Source of the DNA: CAYSRJ01 sp964521865
GTDB lineage: Bacteria > Spirochaetota > B62-G9 > DRHN01
NCBI GenBank assembly: GCA_964521865.1
Contig: CAZFTJ010000002.1
Location: forward strand, 248,001-312,000
Direction: 5' to 3'
DNA length: 64,000 nt
Position numbers and translations under genes: made by a program. Position 1 is the stretch's first letter; each line of letters begins with the position of its first letter. The notes under the pieces are model-generated. The model had not been told where the DNA came from, did no database searches, and worked only from the letters and a program-made list of their open reading frames with translations. Of the stretch, positions 42,656 through 52,317 are shown one piece after another.

Positions 42656-44146
42656 ATGCAAAGAGGCACCTATATTATAGCACTCGACATCGGCACGACA
42701 AGCACAAAGGGAATTTTGTACTGTATCGGCGGCCAATACCGCATCCGCGGTGAAATCTCGGACAGCGCCTCTCTCTCATACCCCAGCCATTTCCCTTTCC
42801 CGGGATACGTTGAGCAGGACCCCGATGATGTGCTCGGCGCAGTCGTTTCGGTGGTGTCCGCTCTGACGAAGAAAATTCATCCTCAAGATGTACAAGCTCT
42901 CGTATTCAGCGGAATACTGCACAGTATGCTTCCGGTCGATAAAAACTGCCGTCCCCTCACCCGTGCGCTCCTCTGGAACGATATGAGGGCCAAACATCAG
43001 AGTGACGTGCTTATGGATTGCCTCGACTCCAACGATGTGTATGCACGTACAGGATGCACCATTCATCCCATGTACTACCCGGCACGCCTCTTATGGTTCA
43101 GGCAAAAAGCCGGGGATGTCCTGAAAAAGACGCACAAATTCATATCGATAAAGGAGTATGTGCTCTACCGTCTGTACGGAAAATTTATTGTGGACAGATC
43201 AACGGCGTCAGGAACAGGCATCTGGAACATGAGAACGCTGGACTGGGACAAAGACCTCATTGCCGATATCGGGTTTGACAGCGGATTGTTTTCAGATGTT
43301 TCTGAGCCGGTTAGCTGTGCGGGTGAATTGAAGCAGGAGCCAGCATTGAAAATGGGGCTCAGTGCAGGAACGGCAGGCATAATCGGTGCAGCAGGCGGCC
43401 CTCTCGCCCACCTCGGAAGCGTCGGTCTCGATGATACCGGCATGAGTCTTACGGTCGGTACCAGTGCGGCCCTGCGAAAGATTGAACCGAAGCCGACTAT
43501 AAACTTCGAAACGGGAATGTGGTGCTACTACCTTTTGGATGGGGTCTGGATTAGGGGTGGAGTGATTCAGGATGCGGGCAACGTGTTCCGCTGGCTGTCG
43601 GAGACCATCTTTGCGAATAATTTACGGGTAGTGTTCGATCTTGTCGAAACATCCGTAAGAAACACGCCGCCGGGAGCTTGCGGGCTTTTTTTCTTCCCCT
43701 TTATGGCCGGAGAAAGGAGCCCGCATTACAACCCCGACGCAAAGACCGCAATTATCGGATTGACATTCAGTCACAGGAGGGAGCATATATGTCGCAGCCT
43801 TATGGAGGGTATTGCATACAGGATATCGACGCTGTACCGGATACTAAGCGAGGGTGATGATTTCAGGCTTGTCGTCACGGGAGGCATCCTCGACTCACCG
43901 GCCTGGATGCAGATCACCGCCGATTTCCTCGGCCGGAATCTCCGGAAATCGGGTACAAGGTTTGCCGTAGCATGGGGAGCTGTGCTTGTGGGGCTCACAG
44001 CATTGGGAATTGTCGATTCCCCCAAAAAGCTTCAGAGCTTTAATTCATTGGGCGGGCAAATCAATTATAACCTCGAGGCACATAAACAGTATAAAAAAAT
44101 ACAGGTGTCCTATGAAATGTATTACCGGAGACTGTTTGGGAAATAA
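42656..44146 (+). CDS. FGGY family carbohydrate kinase (xylulokinase/gluconokinase-like)
   Basis: 496 residues. The phosphate-1 motif IIALDIGTTSTKGILY opens the ATPase fold, with LLWNDMRA and the catalytic Asp region in the second half (FFFPFMAGERSPHYNPDA, typical of gluconate/xylulose kinases; VTGGILDSPAWMQITADFLG, the adenosine site). It phosphorylates a pentulose, hexonate or similar compound; context suggests the same catabolic module as the LarA-like enzyme. Confidence 0.88.
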   Translation: MQRGTYIIALDIGTTSTKGILYCIGGQYRIRGEISDSASLSYPSHFPFPGYVEQDPDDVLGAVVSVVSALTKKIHPQDVQALVFSGILHSMLPVDKNCRPLTRALLWNDMRAKHQSDVLMDCLDSNDVYARTGCTIHPMYYPARLLWFRQKAGDVLKKTHKFISIKEYVLYRLYGKFIVDRSTASGTGIWNMRTLDWDKDLIADIGFDSGLFSDVSEPVSCAGELKQEPALKMGLSAGTAGIIGAAGGPLAHLGSVGLDDTGMSLTVGTSAALRKIEPKPTINFETGMWCYYLLDGVWIRGGVIQDAGNVFRWLSETIFANNLRVVFDLVETSVRNTPPGACGLFFFPFMAGERSPHYNPDAKTAIIGLTFSHRREHICRSLMEGIAYRISTLYRILSEGDDFRLVVTGGILDSPAWMQITADFLGRNLRKSGTRFAVAWGAVLVGLTALGIVDSPKKLQSFNSLGGQINYNLEAHKQYKKIQVSYEMYYRRLFGK

Positions 44147-44301
44147 CGCTCATCCTGATGCTGATCCTGATTGTTCGGACGACGGTTTAATTACTCCCCA
44201 CAGTACGAAACATTCATACTCTGAAAAAAAATAGAACACGTTCGGGTTCAAAGCTAGTATTGTACTATGTACAGATCCATCACGGTTTTGAGGATTTTTG
44301 G

Positions 44302-45801
44302 ATGCGTGGTCCCTGTAAAAGAGTACTAGTCGTTTTATATCTGCTTTTTCTTCCGGTTTTAATATACGCACAGAACCTGGAAGACCGTATCAGCGAACGA
44401 AGGCTCGACAACGGAATCAAGGTGCTGATGTTGGAGCGGCACAACGCACCCATCGCTGCTCTGTATATTCTGTTCAAGGCAGGCTCCGCCGACGAGCCTG
44501 ACGATGCAATCGGAACAGCGCACATGCTCGAGCACATGCTTTTCAAGGGTACCGATACAATCGGCACAAGAAACTATGAAAAGGAAAGACCTGTTCTCGA
44601 GGAAATCGAGAAGACAGGTGAAGCGCTCGACCGGGAGCGCGCGAAGGGAGCTGCGGCCGATCAAACCCGAATCAGAGAGCTGGAAGAACAATTGAAACGC
44701 CTGCAGGAAAAAGAGAGCACGCTGGTCATACACGGCCAGTACGAATCCTTCTATATGGAAAACGGTGCCCGGGACTTCAACGCGTCAACGACAAAGGATT
44801 ACACGCTATACACCGTTGAGCTGCCGTCGAATAAAATAGAGTTATGGGCTCTTCTCGAATCCGATCGGCTGAAGAACTTCGTGCTTCGAGAATTCTATAC
44901 GGAGAGAGATGCGGTGCTGGAGGAGAGGAGGATGCGCGTCGACACGGACCCGTTCGGAAAACTACGCGAACAGTTTCTGCTCGCCTCATTCGACCATCAT
45001 CCCTACGGGTTACCGACAATCGGGTTCCCGGAGGACATCAAGCGACTCAGCGTAAAAAAGGCCGAAAATTTTTTCAATACCTACTACACACCGGACAACT
45101 GCGTTATCATCATGGTCGGGGATATCGATACTTCCGAAGATTTCCTGCTCGTCAAGAGGTACTTCGGCGATATGTCGGGCGGCCCGGCTCCGATCGCCAA
45201 AGCGGCACCGCTGCCGCCGCAGAGCGAAGAACGCCGCATTACGGTTGTGCTCGATGCGGAGCCGATGGTGCTCATCGGTTTTCACAAGCCTGCTATTCAA
45301 AACCCGGATAATTACGCTCTTGATATGATAAGCGGCATCCTGTCCTCTGGAAGAACTTCGAGGCTGTATAAAAACCTCGTTCAAACCGGAATCGCTGTCT
45401 CGGCAAGCGCTGTAAATGGATTTCCCGGAGAAAAATACGACAACCTGTTCGTGCTCTCGGCCATACCGCGGCCGCCCCATACCGTCGAAGAAGTGGAGCA
45501 GGCACTGTATACAGAACTGGACCGGCTGAAAAAAAACCCGGTTGATCAGAGGGAGCTCGAAAGGGTCCTGAAACAGATCGATGCACAGTACATTCGCTCA
45601 CTCGCTTCAAACAGCGGAATGGCGTGGCGGATTGCCTATTTCGAGGCGACAGCCGGTACATGGAAATACGCTGTTGCCTGGAAAGATAAGATGCACAGCG
45701 TGACCGGCAGGGAGATAATGCGGGTCGCGCAAAAATACTTTATTGAAAATAATCGTACCGTCTGCTCACTCGTCAAAAAGACCGCAGGGCAAAAAAAATA
45801 G
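44302..45801 (+). CDS. M16 zinc metallopeptidase (active subunit)
   Basis: About 499 residues after start choice. A signal peptide (RVLVVLYLLFLPVLIYA) is followed by the inverted zinc motif HMLEH (in IGTAHMLEHMLFKGT) and, ~75-130 residues on, the third ligand Glu region (YTERDAVLEERRM). A charged helical insertion (~95-145) separates them. The ATG at 44302 begins directly before the signal peptide. It is a periplasmic protease coupled to the inactive M16 gene 26 bases on. Confidence 0.87.
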   Translation: MRGPCKRVLVVLYLLFLPVLIYAQNLEDRISERRLDNGIKVLMLERHNAPIAALYILFKAGSADEPDDAIGTAHMLEHMLFKGTDTIGTRNYEKERPVLEEIEKTGEALDRERAKGAAADQTRIRELEEQLKRLQEKESTLVIHGQYESFYMENGARDFNASTTKDYTLYTVELPSNKIELWALLESDRLKNFVLREFYTERDAVLEERRMRVDTDPFGKLREQFLLASFDHHPYGLPTIGFPEDIKRLSVKKAENFFNTYYTPDNCVIIMVGDIDTSEDFLLVKRYFGDMSGGPAPIAKAAPLPPQSEERRITVVLDAEPMVLIGFHKPAIQNPDNYALDMISGILSSGRTSRLYKNLVQTGIAVSASAVNGFPGEKYDNLFVLSAIPRPPHTVEEVEQALYTELDRLKKNPVDQRELERVLKQIDAQYIRSLASNSGMAWRIAYFEATAGTWKYAVAWKDKMHSVTGREIMRVAQKYFIENNRTVCSLVKKTAGQKK

Positions 45802-45827
45802 CGGGCTCCGCAGAGAAGAGATAAACA

Positions 45828-47255
45828 ATGCAATCAAGATTTTCAGTCCGGCTCTATTTTCTGATCTTCATCTTCATTCCCCTGACAGTATTTGCCATCG
45901 AACCGGAAAAGCTCTCCTACAAAGAGATTCGATTCAATCCCCCGGAGGTCGAACGAACAAGGCTTTCAAACGGTATCGGAGTATACCTTCTGGAAGATCA
46001 CGAACTTCCGTTATTTACCATGAACGTACTGATTAAACGTGGAGCTTTGTACGAACCGGTGCAAAAGGCCGGACTTTTTTCTATACTTGCGGACGGCATG
46101 CGAACGGGCGGCACCGCATCGAGATCTCCCGACGACGTCGACGATGAATTGGAATCAATGGCGGCTTCGATAGAAATCGATTTCAGCGATGAATACGGGA
46201 TAGCAACCCTGGACACACTTTCTGAAGACATCTCGAAGGGTCTTGAGATATTTGCCGATATGCTCATGCATCCTGCGTTTAAAGAGGACAGGCTCGATAT
46301 AAGCACGGCACGGGAAATCGAAATGATACGAAGGAGGAATGAAGACCCCTTTGACATAGCGCTCAGGTACTTTCCGGCATATATGTACGGGAAGGATCAC
46401 CCTATGGGGTCCTACCCTGAAATCGACGGTATACGGTCCATATCCAGGCAGGACCTGATCCTGAGCCGGCGCATGCTCTTTCAGCCTGACGATCTTGTCT
46501 TCTCAGTTACGGGAGATTTTAAGAAGGAAAAAATCATTCGGGAGCTCGATTCTCTCTTCGGGAAATGGAGAAACCGTGAAGCCGGTATACGGACACTCCC
46601 GGCATTTCAGCCGGTACAAACCGGAGGAAAACCGGCTGTTCTCTACATTCCGAAAGACTTGAACCAGAGCACAGTACTCATAGGCTCCTACAGTATGAAA
46701 CGTACTCCAGACCATCCCGATTATTTTCCTCTCAGGGTGATGGGGGAAATACTCGGAGAGAGCGGTTTTACGTCCCGGCTGTACAGGGAAGTGCGGGAAA
46801 AAAGAGGGCTGGCATATTCCGTCGGGTGCCACTTCGATACGTCGAACTATCTGTATCCCGGCCTCTGGTTCTCCTACGCACAAACAAAAGCTGAAAAGAC
46901 CGTTGAAACCGCCGAGCTGATGCTGCGCCTTATGGATGAAATGAGGCAAAAGAAGGTGAGCGGGGAGGAGCTCGACCTCGCAAAGGATGCGATTATCAAC
47001 TCGTTTGTTTTCGCTTTTTCGAACAGCACGCAAATCACCCTGCAGAAGATGCTGCTTGACTTCAGAGGCTTTCATGCGGATTATTTGAAAACCTATACAG
47101 AGCACATCCGGTCGGTTACGCCGGAACAGGTCCTGGCTGCGGCGCAGAAATACCTCGATCTCGAAGATATTGTCATTGTCATTGTCGGCAACGAGAAGTA
47201 TTTCGACAGTCCCGTTTCTGTACTTGGAACAGTCACTACCATTACCCCCGATTAA
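45828..47255 (+). CDS. M16 peptidase-like subunit without the zinc motif
   Basis: 475 residues with a signal peptide (LYFLIFIFIPLTVFAIE) and the M16 fold (KRGALYEPVQKAGLFSILADG, then the Arg/Tyr signature REVREKRGLAYSV). Where HxxEH should be, LFSILAD is found, so it is a non-catalytic partner, as in paired M16B proteins that form an active/inactive heterodimer with the upstream gene. Confidence 0.87.
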   Translation: MQSRFSVRLYFLIFIFIPLTVFAIEPEKLSYKEIRFNPPEVERTRLSNGIGVYLLEDHELPLFTMNVLIKRGALYEPVQKAGLFSILADGMRTGGTASRSPDDVDDELESMAASIEIDFSDEYGIATLDTLSEDISKGLEIFADMLMHPAFKEDRLDISTAREIEMIRRRNEDPFDIALRYFPAYMYGKDHPMGSYPEIDGIRSISRQDLILSRRMLFQPDDLVFSVTGDFKKEKIIRELDSLFGKWRNREAGIRTLPAFQPVQTGGKPAVLYIPKDLNQSTVLIGSYSMKRTPDHPDYFPLRVMGEILGESGFTSRLYREVREKRGLAYSVGCHFDTSNYLYPGLWFSYAQTKAEKTVETAELMLRLMDEMRQKKVSGEELDLAKDAIINSFVFAFSNSTQITLQKMLLDFRGFHADYLKTYTEHIRSVTPEQVLAAAQKYLDLEDIVIVIVGNEKYFDSPVSVLGTVTTITPD

Positions 47256-47304
47256 GAGTTTCAGGGAGAGGAGATGGAAAAATCAGGTCGTCGGGAATAA
47301 AAAA

Positions 47305-47877
47305 ATGATACGTTCAGTATGTGTGTACTGTTCCTCCAGCACACGGGTACCCCGGCAATACTATGAAACTGCCGGCGTTCTCGGCAGGCTTATTGCTGAA
47401 AACGGCTATTCTCTCGTATACGGCGGCGGCAATCTCGGCCTTATGGGTGAAGTGGCACGGGCTGCAAAAAACGGCGGCGGCCGGGTAACGGGTATTATTA
47501 TCAAAAAGTTTCATGAGAGGGGATTGGGATTCACCGGCGCCGATAGAATGATCGTCGTTGAATCGATGGACAGGCGGAAAAGGATCATGTGCGACCTGTC
47601 CGATGCATTTATATCGATTCCCGGCGGATTCGGCACGCTCGATGAGCTTTTTGAGGTCATCTCACTGAAACAGCTTCATTTTCACAATAAACCGGTGGTG
47701 ATTGTAAATACGAACAATTTCTTCGACGAACTCATGCAATGGGTAAAAAAAGCGGTGGAGGAAGGTTTCATAAAGCAGAAATACAGAGAACTTTACTACG
47801 TCGCTGAATCGGCTTCGGATTGTGTTTCGTATATAAAACAATATATTCAGGAACAGGTGCCCGAGAAGTGGGGGTGA
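47305..47877 (+). CDS. LOG family protein (cytokinin riboside 5'-monophosphate phosphoribohydrolase-like)
   Basis: 190 residues. SVCVYCSSSTR, VYGGGNLGLMGEVARA and the catalytic IPGGFGTLDELFEVIS (PGGxGTxxE) identify a LOG-type nucleoside-monophosphate hydrolase. The ATG at 47305 was chosen because the motif SVCVYCSS starts there; a longer open frame overlaps the peptidase gene. Cellular role in bacteria is nucleotide salvage or unclear. Confidence 0.9.
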   Translation: MIRSVCVYCSSSTRVPRQYYETAGVLGRLIAENGYSLVYGGGNLGLMGEVARAAKNGGGRVTGIIIKKFHERGLGFTGADRMIVVESMDRRKRIMCDLSDAFISIPGGFGTLDELFEVISLKQLHFHNKPVVIVNTNNFFDELMQWVKKAVEEGFIKQKYRELYYVAESASDCVSYIKQYIQEQVPEKWG

Positions 47878-47927
47878 ACGGGACAGTCCGCACGTGCTGC
47901 AATTTCAGAAAGTGATGCAGAAAACAA

Positions 47928-48365
47928 TCAGCCGATTTTGACCGCGTCCCCCACTTCGATTGTCCCCTCTTTTATCACCCTGCAGAATACGCCCTCTTCC
48001 GGCATGATGCAGTACCCGACATCGTAGTAGATCCTGCACGGTGCGGCACACTCCTTTCCTATCATCGTAACGACGAGCTCGATCTCGTTTCCGATAAATA
48101 TTCTGTCGTCGATTTGCAGCGCCTTCAGGTCGACTCCTCTTGTCACGATATTCTCGGCAAAATCGCCGTATTCGACTGACACTCCCCGGCTCTTCATCCT
48201 CGTAATACTTTCATCCATTAGAAGACTTACCTGCCGCAATCCACCCTCGGCATGCGCATCCTTCTCAATCCCCCTGTCCTCCAATAATACCGCCGACCGC
48301 ACGCGCCGTTTTTTCATACCCTTCCTCGGGCTTATGGCTATGGAAACAACCTCTCCTCTTTTCAC
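47928..48365 (-). CDS. MOSC domain protein
   Basis: 145 residues covering one MOSC domain, with the conserved Cys in IGKECAAPCRIYYDVGYC and the EGVFCRVIKEG segment. Stand-alone MOSC proteins next to molybdenum cofactor genes are thought to carry sulfur or sulfurated cofactor. Last gene of the Moco operon, 11 bases after moaA. Confidence 0.88.
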   Translation of the reverse strand: MKRGEVVSIAISPRKGMKKRRVRSAVLLEDRGIEKDAHAEGGLRQVSLLMDESITRMKSRGVSVEYGDFAENIVTRGVDLKALQIDDRIFIGNEIELVVTMIGKECAAPCRIYYDVGYCIMPEEGVFCRVIKEGTIEVGDAVKIG

Positions 48366-48376
48366 TGTTGAACTCT

Positions 48377-49363
48377 CTAGCCTCCTGTCCTGTGCATCAT
48401 CAAATCGCGTTTATCCACATCCAGCCCGTAGGCCCGGGGCTTTCTCGAAACTGCCCGCCGTATCCCGGCTTTTATTTCATCTATCGAAAAGCCCTTTTCA
48501 AGCATCTCTTTCAAATTGATATCCCCCACGCCGAAGAGGCATGTTTTCAACATACCGTTCGGCAGGAGCCTCAATTTATTGCACCGATAGCAGAAGGGGC
48601 GGCTCATTGGACTGATAAACCCCACATTCGCAGAGCTTCCTGCAATCCGATAGAGGTTTTCCGTGGACGAACCTCCGGCAGGTACGGGAAAAAGAGCATA
48701 CGTTCCGGCTACGATATTCTGCACATCCGAAGAGGACATGAAAGCGTCAATGTAGAAACGACCTGTATGTTCCTGGGGCATTACCTCTATAAAACGTATA
48801 TCGCAGGAATGCTCAACAGCATACATAACCAGATCGGTCAACTCGCAGTCGTTCACCCCGCACATCACCACGGTATTGAGCTTGATCTTCAGTCCGTATG
48901 TCACCGCAGTATCGATGCCTCCGAGCACCCGGGAAAGCGAATCCCTGCCCGTGATGTTCCTGTACGTCTCCTTTCGAAGGGTGTCCAGGCTGATATTGAC
49001 TCGCCTGATCCCTGATGCAACGAGTACGGGAACATAATCGCTGAGATGCGTCCCATTAGTAGTGAGCGACAGCTCCAGAACCTTTCCTCCGAGATCGTCG
49101 AACAGGTATTGAATATCCTTTCTTACAAGCGGCTCGCCGCCGGTAATCCTAACCTTGCGTATACCGAGCTCGACAAAGGCCTGAATTAAAATCTCAATCT
49201 GTTCGTAACTGAGTATGCGGCTGCGTTCTAAAAAGTCCGCGCCCTCGGCAGGCATGCAGTACCTGCACCGAAGATCACATCTGTCGGTAACCGAGATTCG
49301 CAGGTAGTCTATCTCCCTGCCGAATGTATCAATCAGTTTCGCGGACGTCTTCCGGTCTCCCAC
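48377..49363 (-). CDS. moaA: GTP 3',8-cyclase MoaA
   Basis: 328 residues. The radical SAM motif VTDRCDLRCRYCMPAEG and the C-terminal cluster CYRCNKLRLLPNGMLKTCLF define MoaA, first enzyme of molybdopterin synthesis. The C-terminal GG (HRTGG) needed for the MoaC-coupled reaction is intact. The frame extends to 49420, but GGGGAGG nine bases before the GTG at 49363 points to that start; it overlaps the mog-type gene by 35 bases. Confidence 0.92.
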   Translation of the reverse strand: MGDRKTSAKLIDTFGREIDYLRISVTDRCDLRCRYCMPAEGADFLERSRILSYEQIEILIQAFVELGIRKVRITGGEPLVRKDIQYLFDDLGGKVLELSLTTNGTHLSDYVPVLVASGIRRVNISLDTLRKETYRNITGRDSLSRVLGGIDTAVTYGLKIKLNTVVMCGVNDCELTDLVMYAVEHSCDIRFIEVMPQEHTGRFYIDAFMSSSDVQNIVAGTYALFPVPAGGSSTENLYRIAGSSANVGFISPMSRPFCYRCNKLRLLPNGMLKTCLFGVGDINLKEMLEKGFSIDEIKAGIRRAVSRKPRAYGLDVDKRDLMMHRTGG

Positions 49364-49850
49364 AATCTTCGACCTCCCCATAAATGAGCTCAACGGCATG
49401 TTCGAGTACCTGCCGAACAATTTCGAAAGTTTCCCTGACGGCTCTTTCGCTTCCCGGCATATTGATTATCAGGGTGTTGTTTCTCGTTCCTGCAATCCCT
49501 CTCGAAAGCATCGCCCGATCCGTTTTCTCGAGACTCTTCGCCCTGATGGCTTCTGAAATACCGGGTACATGTCTCTGGATTACCGATTCGCTAGCCTCAG
49601 GAGTAACATCGGACGGCGCAAGTCCGGTGCCGCCGAGAGTGAATACAACATCCGCCTTGACAGCGTCACAGAGCCTGATGAGCTCAGACCGTATCACGGT
49701 AAAATCATCACCGACAACCGAATAATCGACAACCTCACCGATATGTTCCCGTACGAGACCGCAGAGTGCAGGACCGCTCGTATCCTCTCTCACACCGGAG
49801 CTCGCTCTCGTGCTTACCGTCAGCACAGCAGCCCTTATTTTTTTTGCCAT
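49329..49850 (-). CDS. Molybdopterin adenylyltransferase-type protein (MogA/MoaB)
   Basis: 173 residues. TLGGTGLAPSDVTPEA and NMPGSERAVRETFE are the family motifs that bind molybdopterin and form the adenylated intermediate. It lies between moaC (16-base overlap) and moaA. Confidence 0.92.
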   Translation of the reverse strand: MAKKIRAAVLTVSTRASSGVREDTSGPALCGLVREHIGEVVDYSVVGDDFTVIRSELIRLCDAVKADVVFTLGGTGLAPSDVTPEASESVIQRHVPGISEAIRAKSLEKTDRAMLSRGIAGTRNNTLIINMPGSERAVRETFEIVRQVLEHAVELIYGEVEDCGRPEDVRETD

Positions 49851-50314
49851 CTGCCGCTCTTGCCTCCATCCTTTTCAAGGAGCTCGAGATCTGTAATCGA
49901 CATACCCCTGTCCACTGCCTTGCACATGTCGTAAACAGTCAATGCAGCGGTGGAGACAGCCTGCAAAACCTCCATTTCAGCGCCCGTCTTTGCGTGAACG
50001 GTAACCACCCCTGTAATCTCAAGGACACCTTTTTGTATATCGGGAGCAAACGAAATTGTAATCTGATCGGGAGAAAGAGCATGGCACAGCGGTATAAGCC
50101 CGCCGACCCTCTTTGCCGCCAGAACACCTGCGATTTGTGCTGTGGTACATACATTGCCCTTCTCAATTCTGTCCTCGGCAATCGCCTTCAGGGTCGCATG
50201 CTTCATCAAAACCCTGCAGTGCGCCTTTGCGACCCGTCTGGTTACCGCTTTTTCCCCAACATCGACCATACGCATCTTCCCGTCTTCATCGATATGCGAA
50301 AAACCTTGATTCAT
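49835..50314 (-). CDS. moaC: Cyclic pyranopterin monophosphate synthase MoaC
   Basis: 159 residues. MVDVGEKAVTRRVAKA, GLIPLCHALSPDQI (catalytic His) and GAEMEVLQAVSTAALTVYDM are MoaC hallmarks. The ATG at 50314 fits family length; the longer open frame (to 50413) has no similarity. Confidence 0.94.
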   Translation of the reverse strand: MNQGFSHIDEDGKMRMVDVGEKAVTRRVAKAHCRVLMKHATLKAIAEDRIEKGNVCTTAQIAGVLAAKRVGGLIPLCHALSPDQITISFAPDIQKGVLEITGVVTVHAKTGAEMEVLQAVSTAALTVYDMCKAVDRGMSITDLELLEKDGGKSGRWQKK

Positions 50315-50430
50315 GGCAATCACACCCCCGTTTCTACTGTATCCCTCTGTTTGCACACGAAGCGTACCGGAACCTCCTGTAAAATGCTTTAACCAGCACA
50401 GACATTCGTTCAATGTATCTTCTGAAACGA

Positions 50431-50607
50431 TTATCTTCGTATTGTCAGGATAATCTCATCAGCCTCATCGGTATTCTTCAGCGTCGACACAATACCGGTC
50501 ACGACCTTGAAAAACACGGTACGGACAAACGCGTTCATCCCTATCCTTTTTCCGTTAACACGAAGCTCAACCGAGTATTCATCGCCCATCTTCTCTTCGT
50601 TTTCCAT
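50431..50607 (-). CDS. Small protein of unknown function in the Moco operon
   Basis: 58 residues, basic/hydrophobic pattern SVELRVNGKRIGMNAFVRTV then a helix and an acidic end. AGGGGG lies 9 bases before the ATG. It is not MoaD: the length and the C-terminal Arg-Arg instead of Gly-Gly argue against it. Operon membership points to a link with cofactor making or an associated enzyme. Confidence 0.6.
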   Translation of the reverse strand: MENEEKMGDEYSVELRVNGKRIGMNAFVRTVFFKVVTGIVSTLKNTDEADEIILTIRR

Positions 50608-50621
50608 TCGTATAATCCCCC

Positions 50622-50825
50622 TCAAACCATATACGGCCCCGTACCGTCACCTCGGCAGGCGCACAACCCCGGCTCAACGAAAAATTCCGGCAGACATTTT
50701 ACGATCGGCCGATAACAGAATATACCGATCGGAATGAAGCAATCGTCGACCCATTCCCCTGCGTTTACTTGCCGTTTTATAGAAGGCCGCCCCTGTCTCT
50801 TCAAAACGCCTGCGCCTTTTACCAC
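50622..50825 (-). CDS. Possible small Cys-rich protein overlapping the moeA stop
   Basis: 67 codons starting GTG, whose first bases overlap the moeA stop, and ending 14 bases before the next small gene's ATG. The product has four Cys in its second half (DDCFIPIGIFCYRPIVKCLP, then LCACRG). The tight packing favours a real coupled gene, but no family is recognised and there is no strong ribosome site. Confidence 0.35.
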   Translation of the reverse strand: MVKGAGVLKRQGRPSIKRQVNAGEWVDDCFIPIGIFCYRPIVKCLPEFFVEPGLCACRGDGTGPYMV

Positions 50826-52015
50826 AGAAGCATCACCTCAACCGTTTCACCATGCCGCACAGTATCTCTGCTGCTTTCCACCAGCAGGAGTGCATTACAC
50901 CCGCTGCATCCAACAATATCGGCCGAGCCGTTGAGTTTGAGCGGCTGAACCATCAGCACACCCTCCTGCACTCTGCAGCGAGCGGGCATGATGTAGGTTC
51001 TCGACCCTTTTCGGTGCACATCCTTTTCCAGCGAAGCGTGCAGAAACCGGGGTGTATGATCCTCCCTTCCCATTATTTTCAGGAGCGCGGGCTTGATAAA
51101 CATGTGAAAAGTGGTGAAATTGGAAACCGGGTTTCCGGGAATACCGAAGATGTGGCATGTCCCCTTTCTCGCGAAGAGCAGTGGTTTACCCGGTTTTACG
51201 CGCACCTTGTGAAAAAAAATGACAGCCCCCTCCTCTTTCAGAATTTCGGGAACAAGATCATAATCACCCATCGAAACACCGCCGGATACGAGGAACACAT
51301 CCTTCTCGAGACCCCTTGCCACGAGCGCGTGAAGCACATCCGCGTCGTCACAGCCGATCCCGAGGTACTCGACACAACACCCGAGTGCCGCAGCAAGGCT
51401 TATCAGCATGGGGCCGTTACTGTTCCGTATCGCTCCATGCGAAGGCTTCTGTTCCGGTTCCACAATTTCACTTCCAGTGCTGAGCATCGCAACAGAGGGC
51501 CGTTTCACCACCGCGATCTCCGTCTTTCCCACCGAAGCGAGAACAGCGATTTCAGGAGCGGTTATGACCGAACCGCTTCGAAGAACACGTTCTCCCCGTT
51601 CAATATCCTCCCCTCTCATACATATATTCAGGCCGGCGGCGGCCGGCCCGGTTATCCGTATATGTCCGTCCGACAGAGTTTTTGTTTTCTCGATCATGAC
51701 GACCGAATCCGCTCCTCCTGGAACTGGAGCCCCTGTCATTATCTTCATGCATTCTCCCCGGCCGACGCCGGTTTCGGGAAATGTGCCTGCCGCACAGACA
51801 CCCGTAACCGTAAAATCCGTCATACCCTCCATCCAATCACTGCTTCGGATTGCATATCCGTCCATGGCAGACTTGTTGAAAGGAGGTATATCGATGTCCG
51901 CAAACACATCCTCTGCAAGGGTACGCCCGAAGGCACTCAGAAAGGGGATCGTTTCATTCTGCATCACGGTGCTGTTGTCGATGATTGTTTTCAGCGCATG
52001 CCTCACACCTACCAT
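50819..52015 (-). CDS. moeA: Molybdopterin molybdenumtransferase MoeA
   Basis: 398 residues. DIPPFNKSAMDGYAIRSSD, GAPVPGGADSVVMIE, SMGDYDLVPEIL and IPGNPVSNFTTFHMF are MoeA signatures; the C-terminal domain IV is present. GGTGGAG five bases before the ATG at 52015 sets the start, 11 codons inside the longest frame. First gene of the Moco operon; moaD and moaE are not in the window. Confidence 0.93.
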   Translation of the reverse strand: MVGVRHALKTIIDNSTVMQNETIPFLSAFGRTLAEDVFADIDIPPFNKSAMDGYAIRSSDWMEGMTDFTVTGVCAAGTFPETGVGRGECMKIMTGAPVPGGADSVVMIEKTKTLSDGHIRITGPAAAGLNICMRGEDIERGERVLRSGSVITAPEIAVLASVGKTEIAVVKRPSVAMLSTGSEIVEPEQKPSHGAIRNSNGPMLISLAAALGCCVEYLGIGCDDADVLHALVARGLEKDVFLVSGGVSMGDYDLVPEILKEEGAVIFFHKVRVKPGKPLLFARKGTCHIFGIPGNPVSNFTTFHMFIKPALLKIMGREDHTPRFLHASLEKDVHRKGSRTYIMPARCRVQEGVLMVQPLKLNGSADIVGCSGCNALLLVESSRDTVRHGETVEVMLLW

Positions 52016-52317
52016 ATCAGCTCCACCGGATAAAGTACCGTTATTCATTTATGCCATAACGGTACATAAAAAACTACGCATAATAATAGTGCAAATTCCC
52101 ATTCATGTCAAACGGAAAAAAGCCCGATTAAATATCCCTGCGGTTATGTGTATTTTTTACGTCGGAATTACTATTTCAATTATTATCAACAGCACAGAGA
52201 ATTACAATTTTTTTTCTTTTACATTTTACAATCATTATTCGGGCGCGTGCATCGGGATACTAACGGGTAATAAGGCATGCAGGGGGAAATCTTCTACGGC
52301 ACCGGGAAAAGATGCTT

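Noticed and set aside
50315..50430. Possible Moco riboswitch before moaC
   Set aside because: I could not find the conserved core or a convincing multi-helix fold, and the gap lies inside an operon.
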